Part shown: positions 26,301 through 37,679 of the stretch, one piece after another | Layout: each line of letters begins with the position of its first letter | How positions within the stretch are numbered: the stretch's first letter is position 1 | Assembly (NCBI GenBank): GCA_029961685.1 | Contig: JARWKL010000002.1 | Location: 18,940,908 to 19,004,907 of the forward strand | DNA: 64,000 bases | Source: Aristolochia californica | Lineage: Eukaryota > Streptophyta > Magnoliopsida > Piperales > Aristolochiaceae | Reading direction: 5' to 3' | The notes under the pieces: generated by a model | What the model was told of the DNA's origin: nothing | What the model saw: the letters and a program-made list of their open reading frames with translations, nothing else | The model's database searches: none | Made by a program: the position numbers and the translations under genes

Positions 26301-28070
26301 ATGTGTAACGGCTATAATTTTTGTTAGAAATAACTTATAGTTTGGGAGTCAACACTCCGTTCAAAATGCCTCGCCCCCCTTTTCCGATGATTGCAAAACC
26401 AAATATATAAAAAAATAAAAGAGTTTACAATCCTTAAAAATGTCATATACTTTATGAAAATATCTCTCTCAGCATTTGTGAATTTTCATTTTCGATATTC
26501 AATTTTTTTTCAAATCCAAACTTGAGTTTTCACCCTCACATTTTTCTCGTAAACAAAAACATAAGGTAAATAGATCACAACAAAATGAAAAATTTCGAGT
26601 TTATCTAGGCAAAAGAATTGAAAACTATAACATATTTAAGTGAAGAAAATTATTTCACGCACTAATAAATGAACTCCAAAGTTTTGTTATCCATGTTTGG
26701 GAAACTCCTCTAGTACAACCCCTAATAACTAGGTGCAATTTTATATGAAAGAGATCTTTAAAGTATCCTTACATGTTTTAAATATGGATATGCATGCCTG
26801 AAACATGTTGAAGATGCAAATAACCTATTGATACAAAAATTTTGGAGTAGAAAAAATCGAATTCTCAAGTTAATGTGTGGTGGAATATTTACCAGTGCCA
26901 AACAACCCACGTTTTGCCTATTTATAAAAAGCGAACCTAACAATGATAGATCATCATAAATGTTTTGATCAATTAATAATGTGTAACAACTATAAATTTT
27001 GTTTGAAATAACATATGGTTTGGAAGTCATCACTCAGTTAAAAATATCTCGCCCCCCCCCCCCCCCCCCCCCCCCTTTTCCGAAGATTGTAAAACCTAAT
27101 ATATAAAAAACTAAATAGTTTACAATCCTTAAAAATTACAGATACTTTTTGGAATTATCTCTCTCAGCATTTGTGCATTTCCACTTTAGATGTTCAATTT
27201 TTTTTCAAATCCAAACTTGAGTTTTCACTCTGCCATTTTTTTTGTAAACAAAAATATTAGGCAAATAGTTCACAACAAAATGAAAATTTTCTTCTTTATC
27301 TAGGCAAAAAATTGAAAACTATAATAAATGTATGTGAACAAAATTATTTCGCGAACTAAAATTGAACACCAAAGTTTTTTTATCCATTTTTGGGAAATTC
27401 CACATGTACAACCCGTAAGAGCTTGGTGCAATTTTATAAGAAAGAGATTTCTAATTGATCGAAACATGTTTTAAATATGTATATGCATGCTTGAAACATG
27501 TTGAAGATGCAAATGACCTAATGATCCAAAAATTTTGAAGGAGTAGAAAAAATTAAATTCGCAAGTTAACATGCGGTGGGATATTTACCAGAGCCAAACA
27601 AGTCATTTTTTGCCTATTTACAAAAAGCGGACCTAACAATCATAGATAATCATAAATGTTTTGATCAATTAAAAATGTGTAGCGGCTAAATTTTTTGTTA
27701 GAAATGACTTATGGTTTGGAAGTCAACACTCAGATAAAAATGCCTCGCTCCCCCTTTTCAGATAATTTCAAAACCTAATAAAAAAAAAACTAAAAGAGTT
27801 TACAATCGTTAAAAATCACAGATACTTTTTGGAATTATCTTTCTCAGCATTTGTGCATTTCCATTTTGGATGTTCAATTTTTTTTCAAATCCAAACTTGA
27901 GTTTCCTCTCTCCCTTTTTTCTCGTAAACAAAAAGATAAGGACAATAGATCACAATAAAATGAAAATTTTAGGGTTTATGTATGCAAAATATCGAAAACT
28001 ATATGAAATTTAAGTGAAGAAAATTATTTGCCACACTAAAAATGAACTCCAAATTTTTTTTATCCATGTT
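23374..28070. repeat. Higher-order unit, second locus (D-E-A-B-C-D-E/A-B)
   Basis: The same monomer types reappear in order: D-like at 23374 (TTTTCGATGTT and CACCTTCACATTTTT); a truncated E from about 23953 (GCACTAATAAATG, AAAGGTTTGTT); A at 24366; B at 25021; C at 25697; D at 26373; a hybrid with an E start and an A body at 27051; and B at 27749. This extends the five-monomer order on both sides of the part that matches the left end of the window, which supports a true higher-order arrangement. Confidence 0.7.
27052..27075. repeat. Expanded poly(C), 24 bases
   Basis: C24 at the start of the E/A hybrid monomer. The paralogous tract at 2694 has 7 C. Confidence 0.95.
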
Positions 28071-28359
28071 TAGTACAACCCCTAATAGTTTGGTGGAATT
28101 TTATAAAAAAGAGATTTCTAAGTGATCCTAACTTGTTTTAAATATGGATACTCAAGCCTGAAACATGTTGAAGATGCAAATGACCTAATGATAAAAAAAT
28201 TTCAAGGAGTAGAAAAAATTAAATTCTCAAATTAATGTGTGGTGGGATATTTACCAGAGCCAAACAACCCACTTTTTGCCTATTTACAAAAATGTGGACA
28301 TAACAATCATAGATCATCGTAAACGTTTTGATTGATTAATAATGTGTAACGCTATAATT

Positions 28360-28490
28360 TTTGTTAGAAATTTTTTTCAAATCCAAACTTGAGTTTTCAC
28401 TATCCCTTTTTTCTCGTAAACAAAAAGAAAAGACAAATAGATCATAAAAAAATGAAAATTTTAGAGTTTATGTTATGGTTTGTGAGTCAA
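28360..28490. repeat. Rearranged monomer patch
   Basis: After TTTTTGTTAGAAATT the sequence jumps back to a T-run and AAATCCAAACTTGAG segment, reads to GTTTATGTTATGG, then returns to the GAGTCAAGACTCAG segment that precedes the C tract. Roughly 120 bp of the first half of a monomer is inserted out of phase into the end of another. The paralogous position near 6040 lacks it. Confidence 0.7.
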
Positions 28491-28773
28491 GACTCAGTTA
28501 AAAAGGCCTCACCCCCCCTTTTCCGACGATCGTAAAACGTAATATATAAAAAACTAAAAGAGTTTACAATCCTTAAAAATCACATATACTTTTTGGAATT
28601 ATCTCTCACAGCATTTGTGCATTTCCAGTTTGGATGTTCAATTTTTTTTCAAATCCAAACTTGAGTTTTCACTCTCCCATTTTTTTCGTAAACAGAAAGA
28701 TAAGGCAAATAAATCACAACAAAATGAAGAATTTCGAGTTTATCTATGCAAAAAATTGAAAACTATAATAAAC

Positions 28774-29110
28774 GTAAATCAAGAAAATTATTTCACGCAC
28801 AAAAAAATGAACACCAAAGTTTTGTTATCAATATTTGGGAAATTCAACTATATATCTGCTAATAGCTTGGTGGAATTTTATAAGAAACAGATTTCAAATT
28901 GATCATAATATGTGTTAAATATGGATCTCTGTGAATGAAACATGTAAGTGAAGAAAATTATTTTACGCACTAAAAATGAACACCAAAGTTTTGTTATCCA
29001 TGTTTGGGAATACCATTATGTACAACCCCTAATAGATTGGTGGAATTTTATAAGAAAGAGAATTCTAATTGATCCTAACATGTTTTAAATATAGATATGC
29101 ATGCCTGAAA
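28774..29110. repeat. 170-bp duplication inside one monomer (paralogue of 6367)
   Basis: The same internal duplication as at 6367-6700, with GTAAATCAAGAAAATT at 28774 and GTAAGTGAAGAAAATTATTT at 28944. The unit between marker tracts 28512 and 29351 is about 839 bp. The shared junction shows both came from one event before the long duplication. Confidence 0.85.
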
Positions 29111-31189
29111 CATGTTGAAGATGCAAATGACCTAATGATCCAAAATTTTTGAAGAGTAAAAAATTTTAAATTCTCAAGTTAACATGCGGTGGGATATTTA
29201 CCAGAGCCAAACAACCCACTTTTTGCCTATTTACAAAAAGCGGACCTTAAAATCATAGATCATCGTAAATGTTTTGATTGATTAATGATGTGTAATGGCA
29301 AAATTTTTTGTTAGAAATGACTTATGGTTTGGGAGTCGACACTCAGTTAAAAATACCTCGCCCCCACTTTTTCTATAATTGCAAAACCTAATATATAAAA
29401 AACTAAAAGAGTTTAAAATCCTTAAAAATCACAAATACTTTTTGGAATTATCTCTCTCACCATTTGTGCATTTCCAGTTTGGATGTTCAATTTTTTTCAA
29501 ATCCAAACTTGAGTTTTCACTCTCCCATTTTTCTCGTAAAAAAAAAGATAAGGCAAATAGATCACAACAAAATGAAAATTTTTGAGTTTATCTATGCAAA
29601 AAATTGAAAACTATAATAAACGTAAGTGAAGAAAATTATTTCACGTACAAAAATGAGCACCAAAGTTTTGTTATCAATATTTGGGAAATTCAACTAGTAT
29701 ATCTGCTAATAGCTTGGTGGAATTTTATTAGAAACAAATTTCAAATTGATCAGAACATGTGTTAAATATGGATCTGAGTGCATGAAACATGTTGTAGATC
29801 CAAAAATTTCAAGGAATAGAAAAATTTTATTTCTCAAATTAACGTGCAGTGTGAAATTTGCCAAAGCCAAACAAACCACTTTTTGCCTTATATATAAAAA
29901 ACTAAAACAATTTACAATCCTTAAAAATCACATATACTTGTTTGAATTATCTCTCTCAGCATTTTTGCATTTCCATTTTGGATGTTCAATTGTTTTTTAA
30001 ATCCAAACTTGAGTTTTCACTCTCCCATTTTTCTAGTAAAAAAAAAGATAAGGCAAATATATCACAACAAAATGAAAAATTTTGAGTTTATTGTATGAAA
30101 AAATTGAAAACCATAATAAATGTACGTGAAGAAAATCATTTCACGCATTAAGAATGAACACCAAAGTTTTGTTATCCATGTTTGGGAAATTCCACTAATA
30201 CAATTGGTGGAATTTTATAAGAAATAGATTTCTAATTGATCCTAACATGTTTTAAATATGGGTATGATTGCCAGAAATATGTTGAAGATGCAAATGACCT
30301 AATTATCCAAAAATTTCTAGGAGTACCAAAAATTAAATTCTCAAGTTAACGTGCGGTGGCTAATTTACCAAAGCTAAACAACCATCTTTTTGCCTATTTA
30401 CAAAAATTGAACCTGAAAATCGTAGATCATCGTAAATGTTTTGATTGATTAATGATGTGTAACGGCTATAATTTTTGTTAGAAATGACTTATGGTTTGGG
30501 AGTCAACACTCAGTTAAAAATGCCTTGGCCCCCCTTTTCGGATGATTGCAAAATCTAATATATAAAAAACTAAAAGAGTTTACAATCCTTAAAAAAATCA
30601 TATATACTTTTTTGAATTATCTTTCTCAGCATTTGGGCATTTCCATTTTGGGTGTTCACTCTTTTTTCAAATCCAAACATAAGTTTTCACACTCACATTT
30701 TTCTCGAAAACAAAAAGATAAGGCCAATAGATCACAACAAAATGAAAATTTTATAGTTTATGTATGCAAAAAATCGAAAAAAAGAATAAATGTAAGTGAA
30801 GAAAATTATTTCACGCACTAAAAATGAACACAAAAGTTTTTTTATCCATATTTGGGAAATTTCACTAGTATAATCCGAAATAGCTTGGTGGAATTTTATA
30901 AGAAAGAGATTTCAAATTAATCCTAACATGTTTTAAATATGGATAAGCATGCCTGAAACATGTTGAAGATGCAAATGACCTAAAGATCCAAATATTTTGA
31001 AGGAGTAGAAAAAATTAAATTCTCACCTTAAGATATAGTGGGATACTTACCAAAGCCAAATAACCCACTTTTTGCCTGTTTAAAAAAGCAGACCTAACCA
31101 TTATAGATCATCGTAAATGTTTTAATGAATTAATGATGTGTAACGGCTATAATTTTTGTTAGAAATGACTTATTGTTTGGGAGTCAACA

Positions 31190-34100
31190 CTCAGTTAAAA
31201 ACACCTCGCCCCCCTTTTTCGATGATTGCAAAACCTAATATATAAAAAACTAAAGAGTTTACAGTCCTTAAAAATCACAGATAGTTTTTGGAATTATCTC
31301 TCTTGGCATTTGTGCATTTCCATTTTGGATGTTATATTTTTTTTCAAATCCAAACTTGAGTTTTGACTCTCCCATTTTTTTCGTAAACAAAAAGATAAGG
31401 CAAATAGATCACAACAAAATGAAAATTTAAGAGTTTTTCTATCCAAAAAAATGAAAAATATAATAAATGTAAGTGAAGAACATTATTTCACGCACTAAAA
31501 ATGAACACCAAAGTTTTGTTATCCATGTTTGGGAAATTCCACTAGTACAACCCCTAATAGTTTGGTGGAATTTTATAAGAAAGAGATTTCTAATTGATCC
31601 TAACATGTTTTAAATATGGATATGCATGCTTGAAACATGTTGAAGATGCAAATAACCTAATGATCCAAAAAATTTCAAGGAGTAGAAAAAAATAAAATTC
31701 TCATGTTAAGGTGCGGTGGGATATTTACCAGAATCTAACAACCCACTTTTTGCCTATTTACAAAAAGCGGGCCTAACAATCATAGATCATCATAAATGTT
31801 TTGATCAATTAATGATGTGCAACAGCTATAATTTTTATTAGATATGACTTATGGTTTGGGTGTCAACACTCAATTAAAAATGTCTCGCCACCTTTTTTCC
31901 TATGATTGCAAAACCCAATATATAAAAAACTGAAAGACTTTACAATCCTAAAATATCACAGATACTTTTTGGAATTATCTCTCTCAGCATTTCTGCATTT
32001 CCATTTTGGATGTTCAATTTTTTTTCAAATCCAAACTTGAGTTTTCATTTTCCCATTTTTCTCGTGAACAAAAAGATAAAGCAAATAGATCGCAACAAAA
32101 TAAAAAATTTAGAGTTGATGTTTGCAAAAAATCAAAAACTATAATAAGTGTAAGTGAAGAAATTTATTTCACGCACTAAAAATGAACACCAAAATTTTGT
32201 TTTCCATGTTTGGGAAATTCCACTAGTACAGCCCCCTAATAGCTTGGTGGAATTTTATAAGAAAGATATTTCTAATTGATCCTAACATTTTTTATATATG
32301 GATATGCATGCCTGAAACATGTTGAAAATGCAAATGACCTAAAGATCCAAAAATTTTCAGGAGTTGAAAATAATAAATTCTCAAGTTATGGTGCGGTGGG
32401 ATATTTACCAGAGCCAAACAACACACTTGCTTCCTATTTAAAAAAAAGGGACCTAACAATCGTAGCTCATCGTAAATGTTTTGATTTAATGATGTGTAAC
32501 GGCTATAATTTTAGTTAGAAATGACTTATGGTTTGGGAGTCAACACTCAATTAAAAATGTCTCCGCACCCCCCTCTTCCCCCCCTTTTCCGATTATTGCT
32601 AAAATAATATATAAAAAACTTAAAGAGTTTACAATCCTTAAAGATCACATATAATTTTTGGAATTATCTCTCTCAGCATTTGTGCATTACCATTTTGAAT
32701 ATTCATTTTTTTTCAAATCCAAAAGAGTTTTTTCACCCCCATTTTTCTCAAAAACAAAAAAATAAGGCTAATTGATCACAACAAAATGAAAATTTTATAG
32801 TTTATGTATGCAAAAAGTCGAATACTAGAATAAAAGTAAGTGAATAAAATTATTTCACGCACCCAAAATGAACACCAAAGTTTTGTTATCCATGTTTGGG
32901 AAATTCAACTAGAATAACCGCTAATAGCTTGGTGGAATTTTATAACAAACAGATTTCAAATTGATCCTAACATGTTTTAAATATGGATATGTGTGTGCCT
33001 GAAACATGTTGAGGATACAAAGGACCTAATGATCCAAAAATTTCAAGTAGCAGAAAAAATTAAATTCTCAAGTTAACGTGTGGTGGGATATTTACCAAAG
33101 CCAAACAACCAACTTTTTGCCTATTTTGAAAAAGCGGACCTAACAATCATAAATCATCGTAAATGTTTTGATTGATAAATTAAGTGTAACAGCTATAATT
33201 TTTATTAGAAATGGCTTATGGTTTGGGAGTCAACACTCAGTTAAAAAATCCTCGCCCCCCATTTTTCAATGATTGCAAAACCTAATATATAAAAAACTAA
33301 AAAAATTTACAATCCTAAAATACTTTTTGGAATTATCTCTCTCAGCATTTGCGCATTTCCAGTTTGGATGTTAAATTTTTTTCATATCCCAACTTGAGTT
33401 TTCACTCTCCCATTTTTCTCGTAAACAAAAAGTTACGACAAATAGATCACAAAAAATTGAAAATTTTGGAGTTTATGTATGCAAAAAATCAAAAACGATA
33501 ATAAATGTAAGTGAATAAAATAATTTCACGCACTAAAAATGAACACCAAAGTTTTGTTATCCATGTTTTGGAAATTCCACTAGTACAACCTCTAATAGCA
33601 TGGAGGAATTTTATAAGAAAGAGATTTCTAATTGATCCTAACATGTTTTAAATATGGATATGCATGCCTGAAACATGTTTAATATGCAAATGACTTAATA
33701 AACCAAAAATTTAAAGCAGTAGAAAATTTTTAATTCTCAAGTTAACGTGTTGTGGGATATTTACCAGAGCCTAACAACCCACTTTTTTCCTATTTACAAA
33801 AAGCGAACCTAACAATCATAGATCATCATAAATGTTTTGATTGATTAATGATGTGTAATTGCTATAACTTTTTGGTTAGAAATGACCTATGGTTTGGGAG
33901 TCAACACTCAGTTAAAAATGCCTCGCTCTCCGTTTTCTGATGATTACTAAACCTAATATATAAAAAACTAAAAGAGTTTACAATCCTTAAAAATCACTGA
34001 AACTTTTTGCAATTATCTCTCTCAGAATTTATGCATTTCCATTTTGGATGTTCAATTTTTTTTCTAATCCAAACATGAGTTTTCACTATCCTTTTTTTCT

Positions 34101-35852
34101 CATGAACAAAAAGAAAAGGCACTTAGATCACAACAAAATGAAAATTTTAGTGTTTATCTATGCAAAAAATAGAAAAATATAAATGGTAAGTGAAGAAAAT
34201 TATTTCACGCACTAAAAATGAACACAAAAGTTTTGTTATCCATATTTGGTAAATTCCTCTAGTATAATCCCTAATAGGTTGGTGGAATTTTATAAGAAAG
34301 AGATTTCTAATTGATCCAAACATGTTTCAAATATGGATATGCGTGCCTAAAACATGTTGAGGATGAAACTTACGAAATGATCCAAAATTTTCAAAGAGTA
34401 GAAAAAATTAAATTCTCAAGTTAACATGCGGTTGGATATTTACCAGAGCCAAACAACCCAGTTTTGCCTATTTACAAAAAGCATAACAATCATAGATCAT
34501 CGTAAATTTTTTTATCAATTAATGATGTGTAACAGATATTATTTTTGTAAGAAATGACTTACGGTTTGGGAGTCAACACTCAGTTAAAAATGCCTCGCCC
34601 CCAATTTTCCGATGATTGCAAAACCTATTATATAAAATACTAAAAGAGTTTACAATCCTTAAAAATCACGGACACTTTATGGAATTATCACTCTCAGCAT
34701 TTGTGCATTTCCATTTTGGATGTTCAATTTTTTTTCAAATCCAATCATAAGTTTACACTCTCCCATTTTTCTTGTAAACAAAAAGATAAGGCAATTATAT
34801 CACAACAAAATGAAAATTTTCTTAGTTTATCTATGAAAAAAATCGAAAACTATAATAAATGTAAGTGAAGAAAATTATTTAACGCACTAAAAATGAACAC
34901 CAAAAATTTGTTATCCATGTTTTGGAAATTCCACTAGTACAACCCCTAATAGCTTTGTCGAATTTTATAAGAAAGATATTTCTAATTGATCCTAACATGT
35001 TTTAAATATGACTATGCATGCCTGAAATATGTTGAAGATGCAAATGACTTAATGATCCATACTTTTCAAGGAATAGAAAAAATTAAATTCTCAATTGAAC
35101 GTGCGGTGGGATATTTACTTTAGGCAAACAACCCACTCTTTTCTTATTTACAAACAACAAACCTAACAATCATAGATCATCATAAATTTTTTGATTTAAT
35201 GATGTGTAACGACAATAATTTTTGTTGGAAATGACGTATGGTTTGGGAGTCAACACTCAGTTAAAAATGCATCGCCGCCCCTTTTTCGATGATTGAAAAC
35301 CTAATACATAAAAAACTAAAAGAGTTTACAATCCTTAAAAAGCACAAATACTTTTTGGAATGATCTCTCTCAGCATTTGTACATTTCAATTTTGGATGTT
35401 CAATTTTTTTTCAAATCCAAACTTTGGTTTTCTCTCTCCCATTTTTCTCGTAAACAAAAAGAAAGGCAAATAGATAAAAAAAATGAAAATTTTAGAGTTT
35501 ATGTATGCAAAAAATTGAAAAATATAATAAATGTAAGTCAAGAAAATTATTTCACGCACTAAAAAAGAACACAAGTTTGGTTATCCATGTTTGGGAAATT
35601 CAACTAGTATAACCGCTAATAGCTTGGTGGAATTTTATAAGAAAGAGATTTCAAATTGACTTAAATATAGATATGAGTGCCTGAAACATGTTGATGACGC
35701 AAATGACCAAATGATCCAAAATTTTCAAGGAGTAGACAAAATTAAATTCTCAAGTCAACGTGCAGAGGGATATTTACCAGAGCAAAATATCCCACTTTTT
35801 GCCTATTTACCATAAGCGGACCTAACAATCATAGATCATCGTAAATGTTTTG
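31190..35852. repeat. Array block of regular monomers
   Basis: Seven nearly full-length monomers, marker tracts 31208 to 35275, spaced 672-688 bp. No higher-order pattern, deletion or insertion stands out. The block ends at the run of N. No gene. Confidence 0.85.
31209..31887. repeat. Representative full-length monomer (679 bp)
   Basis: A typical complete unit, measured from its C tract to the base before the next. In order it contains the C tract; the block GATGATTGCAAAACC with an AT-rich stretch after it; the pyrimidine-rich TCTCT block; TGTGCATTTCCATTTTGGATG followed by a run of 7-8 T; an A-rich segment containing AAAATGAAAATTT; AAGTGAAGAACATTATTTC (AAGTGAAGAAAATTATTTC in most copies); GGGAAATTCCACTAGTACAA; GGTGGAATTTTATAAGAAAG; a dyad around TTAAATATGGATATGCATG; the purine-rich GGAGTAGAAAAA; GGTGGGATATTTACCAG; and TGGTTTGGGTGTCAACACTC (TGGTTTGGGAGTCAACACTC in most copies) just before the next C tract. 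Four nucleosome-repeat lengths would be close to this size, but no internal four-fold repeat is evident. Confidence 0.9.
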
Positions 35853-35952
35853 NNNNNNNNNNNNNNNNNNNNNNNNNNNNNNNNNNNNNNNNNNNNNNNN
35901 NNNNNNNNNNNNNNNNNNNNNNNNNNNNNNNNNNNNNNNNNNNNNNNNNNNN
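35853..35952. other. Assembly gap of 100 N
   Basis: Exactly 100 N. The sequence stops at about +596 in the monomer (GTAAATGTTTTG) and resumes at about +259 (ATAAATGTCAGCGAAG). Closing the phase needs about 340 bp plus a whole number of monomers, so 100 is very likely a placeholder. Confidence 0.97.
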
Positions 35953-36850
35953 ATAAATGTCAGCGAAGAAAATTATTTCACGCACTAAAAATGAACACCA
36001 ATGTTTTGTTATCTATGTTTGGGAAATTCCACTAGTACAACCCCTAATAGCTTGGTGGAATTTTGAAAGAGGTTTCTAATTGATCCTAACAAGTTTTAAA
36101 TATCGATAGGCATGCCTGAAATATGTTGAAGATTCAAATGACCAAATGATCCAAAAATTTTGGAGTAGAAAAAATTAAATTCTCAACTTAATGTGCGGTG
36201 GGATATTTACTAGAGCCAAAGAACTCACTTTTTGCCTATTTAAAAAAAGTGGACCTAACCATCATAGATCATCGAAAATGTTTTGATCGATTAATGAAGT
36301 GTAATGGCTATAATTTTTGCTAGCAATGACTTATGGTTTGGGAGTCAACACTCAGTTAAAAATGCCTCGCCCCCACTTTTCTGATGATTGTAAAACCTAA
36401 TATATAAAAAGTTAACAAATTTTACTATCCTTTGAAGTCACAGATACTTTTTTGAATTATCTCTCTCAGCAATTGTGCATTTCCATTTTGGATGTTCAAT
36501 TTTTTTTCAAATCAAAACTTGAGTTTTCACTCTCCCATTTTTCTCGTAAAAAAAAAAAGGTAAGGCCAATAGAACACAACAAAATGAAAATTTTAGAGTG
36601 TATGTATGCAAAAAATTTAAAAATATAATAAATGTAAGTGAAGAAAATTATTTCATGCAGTAAAAATGAACACGAAAGTTTTGTTATCCACGTTTGGGAA
36701 ATTCCACTAGTACAACCCCTAATAGCTTGGTGGAATTTTATAAGAAAGATATTTCTAATATATCCTAGCAAGTTTAAGTTGTGGTTGATATGCATGCCTG
36801 AAACATGTTTAAGATGCAAATGACCTAATGATCCAAAAATTTCAAGGAGT

Positions 36851-36855
36851 AGAAA
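36851..36855. repeat. Target-site duplication, left (AGAAA)
   Basis: AGAAA just before the LTR start is repeated at 39703-39707. Removing the element and one copy gives GGAGTAGAAAAAATTAAA, which matches the satellite consensus at this phase. Confidence 0.93.
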
Positions 36856-37293
36856 TGTTGAATTTATGGAAAAGTGAAATGCTTCATTGACATCAATAAT
36901 TTGATGTAATCAGAGTACATGAACCTCTGTTTATAATAAAGGAAGGTAGTAGAGTTCAATTACAGTAAAACTACCCTTGTCCCAATTACACCCAAACTCT
37001 AACACTTAAGCTAAATCCTAACATAATTATGTAACTCAATATTGATAAAAGACAAATATAACTTAAACTAAAACTCTTCTTCATCGTGACCCTAAGATAA
37101 AGATACTTTTGTGAGTCCTTGTTCTTCCAACTGATGTGATAAGGATGCCCGCTCTTGGTAATCATTGTGGGTCCTACTTCCTATCGGTTTGGGCCCATCT
37201 TGTGGGTCTTCCTTGGTCATGTGGCCCATCTTATAATAATCTTACATATGTGGGCCTTCCTTGGTTGTTTGGGCTTGATCTTATCTTCCAACA
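36856..37293 (-). repeat. 3' LTR (438 bp)
   Basis: Starts TGTTGAATTT and ends CTTCCAACA on the plus strand. It aligns end to end with 39310-39702 except for about 45 extra bases. Those lie around two imperfect copies of a GTGGGYCTTCCTTGGT motif (37202 and 37250), so the other LTR probably lost one copy plus the spacer by recombination between them. This LTR adjoins the polypurine tract, which makes it the 3' LTR of a minus-strand element. Confidence 0.95.
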
Positions 37294-37304
37294 CTCCCCC
37301 TCAA
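37294..37304 (-). other. Polypurine tract
   Basis: Minus-strand TTGAGGGGGAG immediately before the 3' LTR (TGTTGGAAG). This is the usual form of the plus-strand primer in plant copia elements and confirms the minus-strand orientation. Confidence 0.9.
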
Positions 37305-37404
37305 GTTGGGGGTGAGAGAACAACATGAACTCCCAGATTGCTGGAAATGATGTATAAAATATTTTTTTATAAAATGGTACATCTTCCAATATGCCATCAT
37401 CTTC

Positions 37405-37420
37405 CAACATTCCCCCTCAC
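37405..37420 (-). other. Second polypurine-tract/LTR-edge-like motif
   Basis: Minus-strand GTGAGGGGGAATGTTGG, followed by AAGATGATGG, resembles the true polypurine tract plus LTR start about 115 bp away (TTGAGGGGGAGTGTTGG, AAGATAAG). It may be a relic of an earlier LTR edge or a local duplication. Similarity to the LTR stops after about a dozen bases. Confidence 0.55.
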
Positions 37421-37646
37421 GTTGTTGCGTCATTCCATGAGGCCCTGCGGTATTATAAGTTAGAGTAAAAATCACTCCTAGCCGATAAGCCATTGCTTCA
37501 TACTCCAGTCTTAATGTTGGATGTAGGGCACACTCCACTTCTATCGGTAGTGTGTCTATCGGCATTGCTCTGAAGTGTCCACCACCGTGTCCCTCCACAT
37601 GATAATGACTCTCAAAGGGTAGAAGACATAAAAGCCATTACAAGGA

Positions 37647-37658
37647 GGGGGGGGGGGG
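37647..37658 (+). repeat. G12 homopolymer in the retrotransposon interior
   Basis: Twelve consecutive G immediately upstream of the 58-bp minisatellite. The satellite's own homopolymers are C on this strand, so this is a separate slippage site. Confidence 0.9.
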
Positions 37659-37679
37659 ATAACGTAAATGTAATCATAA

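Larger units (their letters stand above)
24366..31190. repeat. Long internal duplication, copy 2 (eroded by deletions)
   Basis: Same-order counterpart of the window's left end. The offset starts at about 24360 bp and falls as copy 2 loses sequence: about one monomer at 27051 (E and A fused), about two monomers near 28070 (jump from the equivalent of about 4355 to about 5730), and several hundred bases near 29885. Copy 2 also carries a short rearranged patch at about 28360-28490. Similarity fades after about 31190, where the following monomer no longer matches the one at 9014. Confidence 0.78.
1..36855. repeat. Satellite array, left arm (about 678-bp monomer)
   Basis: Tandem, same-orientation copies of a monomer near 678 bp. 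I used the C-rich tract just before the motif GATGATTGCAAAACC as a phase marker. It recurs near 1, 661, 1336, 2014, 2694, 3374, 4044, 4720, 5392, 6080, 6951, 7626, 8308, 9014, 9686, 10354, 11031, 11710, 12380, 13058, 13736, 14397, 14803, 15477, 15925, 16580, 17060, 17740, 18417, 19103, 19744, 20358, 21033, 21711, 22372, 22686, 23374, 24366, 25021, 25697, 26373, 27051, 27749, 28512, 29351, 30528, 31208, 31888, 32565, 33253, 33925, 34597, 35275 and 36370. Most spacings are 670-682 bp. Exceptions are truncated, fused or internally duplicated copies. The arm is interrupted by an assembly gap at 35853-35952 and ends at the retrotransposon target site. No gene is visible; every open frame is a by-product of the repeat. 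I do not recognise the family. Confidence 0.97.

Noticed and set aside
35850..36035. Open frame spanning the N run.
   Set aside because: It exists only because N codons are not read as stops.
37281..37598. 105-codon minus-strand frame at the 3' end of the retrotransposon.
   Set aside because: It runs through the second polypurine-like motif and the true polypurine tract into the LTR, with no recognisable domain.
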